Shown here one piece after another: positions 38,116 through 46,411 of a stretch of DNA of 64,000 nucleotides (position 1 is its first letter; each line of letters opens with the position of its first letter). The DNA comes from BJHQ01 sp964654285. GTDB lineage: Bacteria > Planctomycetota > UBA11346. A model generated the notes under the pieces. The model worked only from the letters and a program-made list of their open reading frames with translations, had not been told where the DNA came from and did not search any database. Position numbers and translations under genes: made by a program. The stretch is from the NCBI GenBank assembly GCA_964654285.1, contig CAZZJC010000004.1, positions 62,001 through 126,000 of the forward strand, read 5' to 3'.

Positions 38116-38839
38116 GCGCACCGACGATGGCCAATCCCAGCACCGCGCGTTCGAACCAGCGTTGCGGGATGCGCCCGATCAGGCGGCGGCCGGCATAGGC
38201 GCCAGCGAACACCGCCGGCAGCAGGCAGGCGTCGAGCAGCAGCGATGCGCCGGTGATCATCTGCGGTCCATCCCAGAGGGGTTGGGCGGCATAGATCGGC
38301 AGCTTGGTCAGGTTGACGACCAGGAAGAACCAGGCGCCGGTGGCGATGAACTCCTCCTTCGGCAGGCGGCGGGCGAGCAGGTAGAGGCTCATCACCGGCC
38401 CGGCCGCATTGGCTACCGTGGTCGCGAAACCGGCGGTGGATCCGTAGAATGCAGGCCAGGGGGCGAGCGTTTCGAGACGACTGCGCACGACCTGGAGGAA
38501 CACCATGGCCAAGATGATCCCGGCCACGAGCCGACGCAGCAGCACGGCGTCGAGCAGCAAGGCCGCCGCCCCGAACACCATGCCGGCGAGCACCCAGGGC
38601 AGCAGTTCCCACAGGCTGCGCACCTGGGCGTGGCGGCGGAACCACCACACCCCCAGCAGATCGGCAAAGCACAGCAACGGCAGCAGCAATCCGGCGGAGC
38701 GCTGCACGTCGCCATGGAGGGCCAGCGCGGCGAGCGTCACGGCCAGGGTTCCGAAACCCGGCATACCGGTCTTGGCCAGGCCGGTGGACACGGCGCAAAG
38801 GCCGAGCAGCGACCACTGGGTCAGGCTCAGGTCGGGCAT
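38099..38839 (-). CDS. TSUP-family (TauE/SafE) membrane transporter
   Basis: A 246-residue protein with seven to eight hydrophobic segments. It shows the duplicated TSUP motifs, AKTGMPGFGTLAVTLAAL early and GFATTVANAAGPVMSLYLL in the second half. The family exports small anions such as sulfite or sulfoacetate; the substrate here is not predictable. Start is the ATG at 38839 in front of the first helix. It converges with the MFS gene over 17 bp. Confidence 0.85.
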   Translation of the reverse strand: MPDLSLTQWSLLGLCAVSTGLAKTGMPGFGTLAVTLAALALHGDVQRSAGLLLPLLCFADLLGVWWFRRHAQVRSLWELLPWVLAGMVFGAAALLLDAVLLRRLVAGIILAMVFLQVVRSRLETLAPWPAFYGSTAGFATTVANAAGPVMSLYLLARRLPKEEFIATGAWFFLVVNLTKLPIYAAQPLWDGPQMITGASLLLDACLLPAVFAGAYAGRRLIGRIPQRWFERAVLGLAIVGALMLLH

Positions 38840-38939
38840 GGGGGGACCATGATCAACCAGCGATTCACCGGCAGGATCCGAGCACCAGGATGTTTTCCGG
38901 AATCCTGCCGGTTGCACGCCGGCGGTCCCGGGAAAAGCA

Positions 38940-38976
38940 CACGGCCACCGACCGGCGGTGCCGATCGGTGGCCGTG
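38940..38976 (-). terminator. Probable terminator downstream of the Gld-type operon
   Basis: A perfect 12-bp inverted repeat: CACGGCCACCGA (38940-38951) and TCGGTGGCCGTG (38965-38976) with a 13-nt loop. Read on the minus strand it is followed by TGCTTTTCC, a short T-run, so it suits termination of transcripts coming from the ABC/DUF4340 genes. It lies 167 bp beyond the last stop codon of that operon and 100 bp before the TSUP start. Confidence 0.6.
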
Positions 38977-39014
38977 ATAGCCGGGTTGGCGTTCGTGCCG
39001 CCTCCAAAGAACTT

Positions 39015-39145
39015 CCCCGCTGCGCGGGGTTCCGGCTGCGCCGGAAGAGTCGGCTTCGCCGTCTCAAGTTCCTGTTTGTCCGGGGGCTGCCCGCCCCCGT
39101 AACGCGCCTTCGGCGCTCCCCCGTGAGCAGCCTGAGGGCTGCTCA
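39015..39145. repeat. Cluster of six consecutive short hairpins
   Basis: Six back-to-back short palindromes fill this stretch. Their positions are: 39015-39029 (6-bp stem, loop TGC); 39030-39046 (7-bp, loop TGC); 39047-39065 (GAG-T-CGGC stem with one mismatch, loop TTC); 39081-39099 (7-bp); 39104-39116 (5-bp, loop TTC); and 39124-39145 (9-bp, loop TGAG). The last contains the stop codon of the DUF4340-FKBP gene. Most have 3-nt loops. Possible roles are 3' end mRNA protection, a REP-like extragenic element or termination; no protein-coding frame is supported. With the terminator stem it makes up the 303-bp gap between TSUP and DUF4340. Confidence 0.65.
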
Positions 39146-41050
39146 GGGCTTGGCCGGTGCGGGATTCGCTGCCGGAGCCGGCGGCGCGGGCGGGGGTGCC
39201 GACACGGGCGGAGCCGGCGGGGTGACCGCGGCAGGTGCCGGAGCGGCCGGCGGTGCAGGCGGGGCCAGCGGCACCGGCGGCGGGGTCAGGATCTTCTTCA
39301 GGGTGACATCGAAGATCAGGATCGAGTTGGCCGGGATCTTCGGCTTGCTGCCGTCCGAACCGTAGGCGATCTCAGGCGGGATGGCGAACTGGAATTTGTC
39401 GCCTTCCTTCATCAATTGCAGACCTTCGGTCCAGCCCTTGATCACGCCGTTGAGGAAGAACGACATGTCGGCGTTCTCGTCGAAGACCTCGCCCTCGACC
39501 AGGGTGCCCTTGTAGGCGACCTGGACCTGATCCGTGGCGACCGGCTTGCGACCGCCTTCGGGGCCGGTGGCGAGCATCTTGTACTGGAGGCCGCTCGGGG
39601 TGGTCTTCCAGCCGTCCTTCTTGGCGTTTTCCTCAAGCCACTGCTTGTTGGTCTTGCCGGTCTTGCCCGCCATCGGCTCGGGCGGCAGGTCCTCGAACAG
39701 GGTGTCGAGGGCGGGGCGCAGCGACTTGAAGGTCGAGTCCGAGATCACGTAGAAGAACGACTGGAAGCGCTTGGCCGCCTTGGCGGCACGCTCGCGGCCA
39801 CTGCGCTTGGGGTCGGGTTTCGCCGCCTTCTCATCCTTCTTGGCGGCCTCGGCGGCGGCCTTGGCGTCCTCGTCCAGCGCCTCGATGTAGTTGACGAACA
39901 CCGACACATAGCGGTTGTTGCCGGCCGGCTTGTCGTCCTTCTTCTCGGCGTCCTTCTTGTCGTCCTTCTTCTCATCCTTCTTCAGGTCATCCCCGTCCTC
40001 GGTCGGGGCGACGCCACCGAACACCAGGCTGTAGCGCAGGCCGTCCTTGGTCGTGAAGTCGAGGCGGCCCTCGTTCGAGATCATCGCCGCCTTCTGGACC
40101 TGGCCGCGTCCATCCGGGATCTGGAACACCAGGGCATCCGGCTTCGTCGCCCAGGCGGCATCGCCGGTGAAGAAGATGCCGAGGAGGGGCAGACGGCGGG
40201 CGTCGAACGGCTGCACGCCGGTGAGGCTGATCGAGGTCAGGGTCGAGAGCAGGCTCTTGACCTTGTCCTGCGCGATCTGCTTCTTCGCCGGCACCTGCGC
40301 CGAGGCCCACTTGTCGGCCCCGGCGGGTTTGGCGATCACCGTGCGGCCGCGTTCCTGGATCTCGTCCAGCGACAGGCCGCCTTCAGGCGAGATCCTGCTC
40401 TTCACCGAGTAGTCGAGGATGGTCAGCTCGCGGATGTTGTCCTGGCTGACCTTGAGCGGATCGGTTTCGACGTAATCGACGAAACGGGTGCTGATGGTCG
40501 ACGGATTCGGGATCTTCGCGCTGTAGACGTCGTTGGAATCCTGCTCGCGCACGTAGTAGCGGCCCTGGCCCAGGGGCGAGGCGTCGCCGATGATCAGGCG
40601 CAGCACGGGACTGCCGGTGTCGTCTTCGAGCTGGACCAGGCGGCCGTAACCCTCCTTCGCCGTGGTGTCCTTGCCGGTGGGGTCGAGCAGCTTGAACTCG
40701 GCCAGGCGCCGCGAGTCGCTGAGCACCAGCGCGCCGCGTTTGCCGCCGAGCAGGCCGCCGGCGACCTCGCCGACGCGGTTCTTCTCGGCCGGGTAGTTGT
40801 AGCGGCTGGTGATCACCCACTGGCCGTTGTCGCGCTTCACCTCGAACGGCTTGGCCGTCGCGGTGGAGGCGTCCCAGTCGACGATGCGCAGCTTGGTGAC
40901 GCGCAGGGGGTCGGCGCCGGCCTTGCCGAGGATGGCGCTGGGATCCTCGGTGATCACCGCATCGGCGGCTTTCGCCGAGGTGAAGGTGAACCAGGCCGGG
41001 ACGGCGGTCGCGACCGCGAGGACGCCGAGGACGATGGGCAGGCTTCTCAT
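39143..41050 (-). CDS. DUF4340 protein fused to an FKBP-type peptidyl-prolyl isomerase
   Basis: A 635-residue protein with an N-terminal hydrophobic anchor (IVLGVLAVATAVPAWF). Residues about 50-340 match DUF4340, a companion of Gld-type ABC exporters (DNGQWVITSRYNYPAEK, RRLAEFKLLDPTG). A Lys/Asp-rich tract follows near 350-375. An FKBP domain occupies about 485-595 (TPSGLQYKML, VAYKGTLVEGEVFDE, VIKGWTEGLQLM, FAIPPEIAYG, ILIFDVTLKKI) with the usual substrate-pocket aromatics. The last 40 residues are Pro/Ala-rich. FKBP domains catalyse prolyl isomerisation or act as chaperones. I know of no standard family with this fusion. Its ATG overlaps the stop of the upstream GldG-like gene as ATGA. Confidence 0.88.
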   Translation of the reverse strand: MRSLPIVLGVLAVATAVPAWFTFTSAKAADAVITEDPSAILGKAGADPLRVTKLRIVDWDASTATAKPFEVKRDNGQWVITSRYNYPAEKNRVGEVAGGLLGGKRGALVLSDSRRLAEFKLLDPTGKDTTAKEGYGRLVQLEDDTGSPVLRLIIGDASPLGQGRYYVREQDSNDVYSAKIPNPSTISTRFVDYVETDPLKVSQDNIRELTILDYSVKSRISPEGGLSLDEIQERGRTVIAKPAGADKWASAQVPAKKQIAQDKVKSLLSTLTSISLTGVQPFDARRLPLLGIFFTGDAAWATKPDALVFQIPDGRGQVQKAAMISNEGRLDFTTKDGLRYSLVFGGVAPTEDGDDLKKDEKKDDKKDAEKKDDKPAGNNRYVSVFVNYIEALDEDAKAAAEAAKKDEKAAKPDPKRSGRERAAKAAKRFQSFFYVISDSTFKSLRPALDTLFEDLPPEPMAGKTGKTNKQWLEENAKKDGWKTTPSGLQYKMLATGPEGGRKPVATDQVQVAYKGTLVEGEVFDENADMSFFLNGVIKGWTEGLQLMKEGDKFQFAIPPEIAYGSDGSKPKIPANSILIFDVTLKKILTPPPVPLAPPAPPAAPAPAAVTPPAPPVSAPPPAPPAPAANPAPAKP

Positions 41051-43863
41051 GCGTTGCTCCGCTTGCGGGAATTCGGGATGTGGCTGCGTTCGCCGGCGAG
41101 CCGGTTGATCAGGACGACCACGGCGAGGATGACGAGGAAGCCCGCCGGGATGGCGACCGCCATGATCTTGATTGTCAGACGGTTGCGCTCGATGCGCTCA
41201 TCACGCTCATTTTTAACTAAAGCCCGGGCCTGCTCAAAACGTTCCTGCGCAATTTCCTTCTTCAAAGCCAAACGATTCATGAGAGATTGTCTTACGATCG
41301 CCTTGCGTTGTTCCTTCCCAATGTCATCAAGAGTACTGTCTTCATCAATCCGCTTCAACTCAGCATCAAATTCTTTTTGAGCATCTTCTTCTGCCTTTTT
41401 CTTATCTGCCTCATTGGACTGTTCCCGACTGCGCGTTAATGAAATTGCCTCCAGGACCACCGCCTCGTCGCGCACCAGCGGCCGGCGCGGCGGCCGGCGG
41501 GTACGGACCTCGATGTAGGTCGGGTCGTTGGCGAGCGCATCGATCGCGTTGGCGAAAAGCTGCACGTTGCGCAGGTCGAGGAGGAAGCGGAACTTGTCGC
41601 GCTGCGCCGCGCCGCCGATCTGGCCCTGGTAGATGCCCCACATCTCGTTGGCGCAGAAGTCGACGTCGCCGATGACGATGACGTTGACCGGCTTGGCGCT
41701 CGGCTGGTCCTTCTTGACCTCGCCCGGCTTGGTCGGATCGGCCTTCTCGTCCTTCTTGGCGTCCTTCTTCTCATCCTTGGTTTCGGGTTCCGGCGCGCTG
41801 CGGGCGTAGAGCGAACGCATGGTGCCACGCACCTGCGCCGCGACCATCGGGGCGAGATCGGGCGGGCCCGAGATCGCCAGGTCGGGGCGTTCGATGGTGA
41901 CGCCGCCCATCATGCCGGGCTTGACCATCTCATTGAGCGAGCTGCGCCCCCACTTGGCCTTCGACGAGACCTTGATCAGCGGGGTGACGGTCAGGCCTTC
42001 CGGCAGGGGATTGGCCTGGACGAAGTTGGAGGGCGAGGGGAACAGCGCGGCGCCGATGCCTTCGGTCGCCCAGAGCTGGTTGCCGGCCGCATCCTTGCCA
42101 TGGTTGAAGCAGTTCTGGTCGTCGTAGAGCCAGACCAGGTTGAGTTCGGCGAAGTTGCCGCGGAACTCGGCGCTGGGATTGTAGTCCGACCAGACCAGCT
42201 CCTCGGGTTCGTAGACCAGGCCGAGGGAGCGCAGCAGCGGCTTGAAGTCGCCCTTCTTCGGGGTGTTCGGATCCGGCTGACCGTACGGATTCGGATTGTT
42301 GCTCTTCTTGGGCCGGTTCGGGATGAGGTCGTCGCGGCCGCTGAAGGCCGAGAACAGCGGCAACGCGTCTTCCAGCAGCAGGGTCGGACGGCCGTTCCAG
42401 ATGTAATCGTGCAGGTTCTCCAGTTCGGGCTGGGTCAGCGACGAGGGCTGCGGCACGACCAGCACCTCGATGTCGGCGGCGACCGCGCTCGACAGCTGCA
42501 CCGGGCGGACCTCGTACTGGCGCTTGAGATCATCCAGGATCTGCCAGCCGGGGATCTGGCGGTAGGTGCGCATGTCGAAATCGCCGAACGGCTTCACGTC
42601 GGTCTCGGCGACGCCGATCACCCTCTTCTTGCTGGTGTCGGACACGCCGCGCACGGCGCGGACGAGCTCGTATTCGACCGACAGGCCGGGCTCGAAGTAC
42701 TCGATGGTCTGGGTGCGCGGACCGCTGGTCACCACCGCGCTGAGGAAGATCTCGTCGAACTCGTTGCCGACCGCGTATTCGCGGATCATCTTGCGCGGCT
42801 TGAGGCCGAACTCCTTGGATGCCGCCAGCCCTTCCTTGTCGACCGCGTTGAGCGGCTTGCGTAGGTCGATCTTGACCTTGCCGCCGGACAGGCGCTGCAC
42901 CGCCGCGAGCTTGTCCTCGATCTCCTTGCCCTTGGGCTGGAGATCGGTCGGCAGGCTGCGGCTGACGAAGGCGGTGATCGTCACCGGATCCTTGAGTTCG
43001 CCCAGGATCTTGCGGCTGGCACCGCCCAGGCTGGACAGCCCGTCGGCGCTGGCGTCGACATCGACCGCGTGCTTGTTGGCGATCTGCGCGACGTTGACCA
43101 GCAGGATGACCCCGAAGACCAGGCTGACGAGCTGCGAGACGACCTCGCCCTGGGAGGTCGGACGCCAGCGCCGGCTGGCGAGCACCAGCGCGGAGAGCGA
43201 CAGCGACGACAGGATCACCGCCAGGCCGCTGAAGATGCGGCTGGACGGGATCAGGCCGCGATTGAAGGGCGCAAACCATTCATTGGCCCAGGCCCCGACC
43301 AGGAGACCGGCGCACAGCACCAGGCCGATCACGAAGGCGATGGCCGGCATCGACACCAGGGTCGAGGCGAGCAGGCCGAGCGCAGCGAAGGCGCAGCCGG
43401 CGATCCACCAGCCGATGTAGACGGCGAAGATCTGGCCCAGATCCGGCTGGCCGTACCAGGCCAGCAGCGCGACGTTGGCGAGCGAGAACACCAGGGCGAT
43501 GGTGAAGTAGCTTACCACCGCGAAGTATTTGCCGAGGATCACGTCGGTGATCGACAGCGGCATGGTGAGCAGCAGCTCCTCGGTGCCGAGTTCGCGTTCG
43601 AGCGCCCAGGCGTTCATCGCCAGCACCGGCAGCAGCAGCACCAGCAGCGGCGGCATCACGCCGACGCCCATCACCCCGGTCAGCCAGCCGAGGTCGGCGA
43701 TGTTGCGCGCGTACCAGGTGTCGGGCCAGAACAGCAGCGCGGCCGACGCGGCGACGAAGAAGAGGATGTAGAAGTAGCCGAGCGGATTGCCGAGCATGGT
43801 GCCGAGCTGGCGCTTCCACACCGCTGACAACCCGCCGAAATGGATGATGGACGAGGCGCTCAT
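41047..43863 (-). CDS. Fused ABC-2 permease and GldG-like protein
   Basis: A 938-residue membrane protein. The first 250 residues form an ABC-2-type permease with about six transmembrane helices and the motif ERELGTEELLLTMPLS. From about residue 290 it is GldG-like (ABC_transp_aux: LGELKDPVTITAFVSR, GYFEPGLSVEYELVRAVRG-like region). A Lys/Asp/Glu tract lies near 695-725. A charged coiled-coil segment (806-889) comes just before a last transmembrane helix. That coiled coil is encoded by unusually AT-rich codons (41197-41448). It overlaps both neighbours by 4 bp. In Bacteroidota GldFG is tied to gliding and secretion; in PVC bacteria the role is unknown. Confidence 0.87.
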   Translation of the reverse strand: MSASSIIHFGGLSAVWKRQLGTMLGNPLGYFYILFFVAASAALLFWPDTWYARNIADLGWLTGVMGVGVMPPLLVLLLPVLAMNAWALERELGTEELLLTMPLSITDVILGKYFAVVSYFTIALVFSLANVALLAWYGQPDLGQIFAVYIGWWIAGCAFAALGLLASTLVSMPAIAFVIGLVLCAGLLVGAWANEWFAPFNRGLIPSSRIFSGLAVILSSLSLSALVLASRRWRPTSQGEVVSQLVSLVFGVILLVNVAQIANKHAVDVDASADGLSSLGGASRKILGELKDPVTITAFVSRSLPTDLQPKGKEIEDKLAAVQRLSGGKVKIDLRKPLNAVDKEGLAASKEFGLKPRKMIREYAVGNEFDEIFLSAVVTSGPRTQTIEYFEPGLSVEYELVRAVRGVSDTSKKRVIGVAETDVKPFGDFDMRTYRQIPGWQILDDLKRQYEVRPVQLSSAVAADIEVLVVPQPSSLTQPELENLHDYIWNGRPTLLLEDALPLFSAFSGRDDLIPNRPKKSNNPNPYGQPDPNTPKKGDFKPLLRSLGLVYEPEELVWSDYNPSAEFRGNFAELNLVWLYDDQNCFNHGKDAAGNQLWATEGIGAALFPSPSNFVQANPLPEGLTVTPLIKVSSKAKWGRSSLNEMVKPGMMGGVTIERPDLAISGPPDLAPMVAAQVRGTMRSLYARSAPEPETKDEKKDAKKDEKADPTKPGEVKKDQPSAKPVNVIVIGDVDFCANEMWGIYQGQIGGAAQRDKFRFLLDLRNVQLFANAIDALANDPTYIEVRTRRPPRRPLVRDEAVVLEAISLTRSREQSNEADKKKAEEDAQKEFDAELKRIDEDSTLDDIGKEQRKAIVRQSLMNRLALKKEIAQERFEQARALVKNERDERIERNRLTIKIMAVAIPAGFLVILAVVVLINRLAGERSHIPNSRKRSNA

Positions 43864-44624
43864 GCCGCGATTCCTTTGGTCAGTTCCTTGAAGCGGGCTT
43901 CGATGGTCGAACCACCCGCGAGTTCCTTCGGCGTGCCGCTGAACTTCAGCCGGCCTTCCGACACCAGCACGACGCGGTCGGCGACGGCTTCGACCTCCTG
44001 CAGGATGTGGGTCGACAGCAGGACGGTCTTGGCCAGGGCGCCGTCCTGCGGCCGCACCAGGGCGCGGATGAGATCGCGCACGAGCTGGATCTGGTTCGGA
44101 TCGAGACCGGCGGTGGGCTCGTCGAGGATCAGCACCTGCGGATCATGCAGGAGCGCCTGGGCCAGGCCGACGCGCTGGCGGAAGCCCTTCGACAGCTTGC
44201 GGATCGGCTTGTGCCAGACCTCGTCGATGCGGCAGGACATCGCGACCCGGTCGAGGGCGTTGCGCAGGGCGGCGCCGTCCAGGCTGCGGATGCTGCCGAT
44301 GTAGCGCAGGTACGACTGCGGCGTCATGTCGGGGTAGAGCGGGCCGTTCTCGGGCAGGTAGCCGAGCACCTGGCTCGCCGCGATGCGGTCGGTCTCGACA
44401 TCGTGGCCGCCGATGAAGGCGCGGCCCTCGCTGGGCGCGAGGAAGCCGGTGAGGATCTTCATGGTGGTCGACTTGCCGGCGCCGTTGGGGCCGAGGAAGG
44501 CGGTCACCGATCCGGCCGGGACGCCGAACGAGACATCGCGGATGGCGGTGAAATCGCCGTAGAACTTGCTGAGCCCTTCGGCGCGGATCAGGTCCTGGCC
44601 GGGGGTCGGGGTCGCAGACGCCAT
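43860..44624 (-). CDS. ABC transporter ATP-binding protein (GldA-like)
   Basis: A 254-residue ATPase. Walker A is GPNGAGKST, the signature region LSKGFRQRVGLAQALL (a variant of LSGGQ), Walker B VLILDEPTAGLDP and the switch His in LLSTHIL. It is first gene of a three-gene operon and energises the fused permease/GldG protein, whose start overlaps its stop as ATGA. Such modules export or extrude an unknown substrate. Confidence 0.93.
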   Translation of the reverse strand: MASATPTPGQDLIRAEGLSKFYGDFTAIRDVSFGVPAGSVTAFLGPNGAGKSTTMKILTGFLAPSEGRAFIGGHDVETDRIAASQVLGYLPENGPLYPDMTPQSYLRYIGSIRSLDGAALRNALDRVAMSCRIDEVWHKPIRKLSKGFRQRVGLAQALLHDPQVLILDEPTAGLDPNQIQLVRDLIRALVRPQDGALAKTVLLSTHILQEVEAVADRVVLVSEGRLKFSGTPKELAGGSTIEARFKELTKGIAA

Positions 44625-44947
44625 GGGGTGGCCTCGCAGGGGTTTCGGGTCGGCCGGCCGGTTGGCGGTGGGCCTGGCCCTGGGGAACGAGCGCAGATGA
44701 CGACCGCCGGAGGCGAACCTTACCGTCGAGCCGGATCGGGCTGGACCGTCGGCAGGATCGCCCCGTCGGTGGGGGTGCGCGTGATAAGCCCTGACGACGG
44801 GAAGCGCAACGGCGCATTGCCCTGCCCCATCCGGCTGTTAGACGAAGCCTCGCTTTTCAACCCGCCCTTTTCCCCGCCCCGCTTTCTACCGCTTTCCCAC
44901 CCATCCCGTCGGCCAGATCCGACGCCACCCCCGCCCGAAAGAATCCC
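44625..44947. promoter_or_regulatory. 323-bp divergent region between the ABC operon and the plus-strand run
   Basis: No gene is supported. It must contain the two divergent promoters. From about 44852 to 44910 the plus strand is strikingly pyrimidine-rich (runs of CTTTT, CCCTTTTCCCC, CTTTCTACC, CTTTCCC), giving an almost purine-free leader just ahead of the gene at 44948. I see no clear -35/-10 pair. Confidence 0.35.
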
Positions 44948-45394
44948 ATGCAGTTCGACGTCAGCCGCGATTTCCTCGATGGCATCATGCTCCAGCAGCC
45001 CCAGGTCGGCGAAGGCAACGCCGAGATCCGCGCCGCCGGCCAGCTCCACTTCCTGCCCTCCAGCCCGGATGGCACCATGCACACCGCCATCGTCAGCTTC
45101 GCGCTGTTCATCGGCCCCGAGAGCAAGGACGCCAAGCCCTTCGCCCAGGGCGGCTGGCGCTTCCTGTTCACCACCGATGCGAAGTTCGACCCCAAGGCCG
45201 ACCCGCAGAACCAGTTCTTCGGCAACATCCTGGTGGTCGGCAGCGGCAAGATCATGGCCCTGCTCAACAACCTCTGCCTGCACGCCGGCCTGCCGCTGAT
45301 CCCCTTCGACCCGAGCCGGATGTTCGTCCAGGGCGGCCAGCAGAATGGCGCCGCCGCCGCGCCTGCGCCGCAGCAGGCCATCCAGAAGGCCTGA
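44948..45394 (+). CDS. Hypothetical protein, possibly SecB-like
   Basis: A 148-residue soluble protein. Beta-strand stretches (GQLHFLPSS, HTAIVSFALFIG, GWRFLFTTDAKF) are followed by a helix ending NNLCLHAGLPLIPFDPSRMF. That helix resembles the end of SecB-fold proteins, where a helix is followed by a proline-containing segment and the F-D-P/A pattern. The resemblance is by eye only. The C-terminus is Gln/Ala/Pro-rich and probably disordered. GAAAGAA before the ATG is a plausible ribosome binding site. It is the first gene of a nine-gene run that also holds tatC, 10 bp before the PfkB kinase. Confidence 0.45.
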   Translation: MQFDVSRDFLDGIMLQQPQVGEGNAEIRAAGQLHFLPSSPDGTMHTAIVSFALFIGPESKDAKPFAQGGWRFLFTTDAKFDPKADPQNQFFGNILVVGSGKIMALLNNLCLHAGLPLIPFDPSRMFVQGGQQNGAAAAPAPQQAIQKA

Positions 45395-45403
45395 GACCCG
45401 ACC

Positions 45404-46411
45404 ATGACCGAGGCGCCTTCCGCCCAATCACCGACGCCGGAACTCATCGGCGTCGGCTCGCCACTCGTCGACCTCCTGCTGACCGTCGATGACGACTTCC
45501 TGCAACGCCACGTTCCCGGCGCCAAGGGCGGGATGGAGCTGGTCAGTGCGGAAACCATCATCGCCATCGCCGGCCAGGCGACGTCGCCGATCGTCCAGGC
45601 CGCCGGTGGCGCGGCCTCGAACACCGTGGTCGGCTGCGCCAACCTGGGCATCAGATCCGCCTTCATCGGCTGCGTCGGCGCCGATGATTTCGCCGCGTTC
45701 TACCGCGAGGCGCTGACCAGCCAGGGCTGCGAACCGCGCCTGATCACCACCCCGGACCAGCCGACCGGTCGCGTGCTGAGCCTGATCACCCCCGACGCCC
45801 AGCGCACCCTGCGCACCTGTCTGGGCGCTGCGGCGGCGATCACCCCGGCGCAGGTGCGGCCGGCGGACTTCCAGGGCGTGCGCCTGGTGATGCTGGAGGG
45901 CTACGCCCTCTTCAACCAGCCGTTCGCACGCGCGGTGGCCGAAGCCGCGACCGCCGCCGGGGCGAAGCTCGCGCTCGATCTCGCCTCGTTCGAGGTCGTG
46001 CGCGCCAACCGCGAGGTGCTGGCCGAACTGCTCGACCACCACGTCGACATCGTCTTCGCCAATGAGGACGAGGCGAAGGCGTGGAATCCCGCCGGCCCCG
46101 AAGCCGCGCTGTCCGACCTCGCCGCCCGGGTCGAGGTCGCGGTGGTGAAGCTCGGCAAGGACGGCGCGCTGATCGCCAGCCAGGGTGCGACCACGCGCGT
46201 CGCCGCCGACATCGTCGAGGCCGTCGACACCACCGGCGCCGGCGACTGCTTCGCGGCGGGATTCCTCGCGGGTTGGCTGCGGAACCTGCCCCTCGTCGAA
46301 TGCGGCCGCCTCGGCGCCATGGCCGGCGCGGCGGTGGTCCAGGTCGTCGGCGCCCAGGTGCCGCGCCCGCAGTGGCTCAGGATCAAGGGGTACCTCGATG
46401 CGTGGGCCTGA
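45404..46411 (+). CDS. PfkB-family carbohydrate/nucleoside kinase
   Basis: A 335-residue kinase. PfkB signature 1 is AGGAASNTVVGCANLG and signature 2 DTTGAGDCFAAGF, with the catalytic Asp. The overall pattern (GSPLVDLLLTVDDDFL) is closest to the adenosine-kinase-like branch, but sugar kinases share it, so the substrate is open. It starts 10 bp after the preceding gene and its 3' end overlaps the S4 gene by 14 bp. Confidence 0.87.
   Translation: MTEAPSAQSPTPELIGVGSPLVDLLLTVDDDFLQRHVPGAKGGMELVSAETIIAIAGQATSPIVQAAGGAASNTVVGCANLGIRSAFIGCVGADDFAAFYREALTSQGCEPRLITTPDQPTGRVLSLITPDAQRTLRTCLGAAAAITPAQVRPADFQGVRLVMLEGYALFNQPFARAVAEAATAAGAKLALDLASFEVVRANREVLAELLDHHVDIVFANEDEAKAWNPAGPEAALSDLAARVEVAVVKLGKDGALIASQGATTRVAADIVEAVDTTGAGDCFAAGFLAGWLRNLPLVECGRLGAMAGAAVVQVVGAQVPRPQWLRIKGYLDAWA

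Noticed and set aside
41197..41448. A frameshifted or foreign inserted gene in the GldG-like gene
   Set aside because: The frame is intact across both borders and the encoded coiled coil leads smoothly into the last membrane helix, so it is treated as a codon-usage island, not an insertion.
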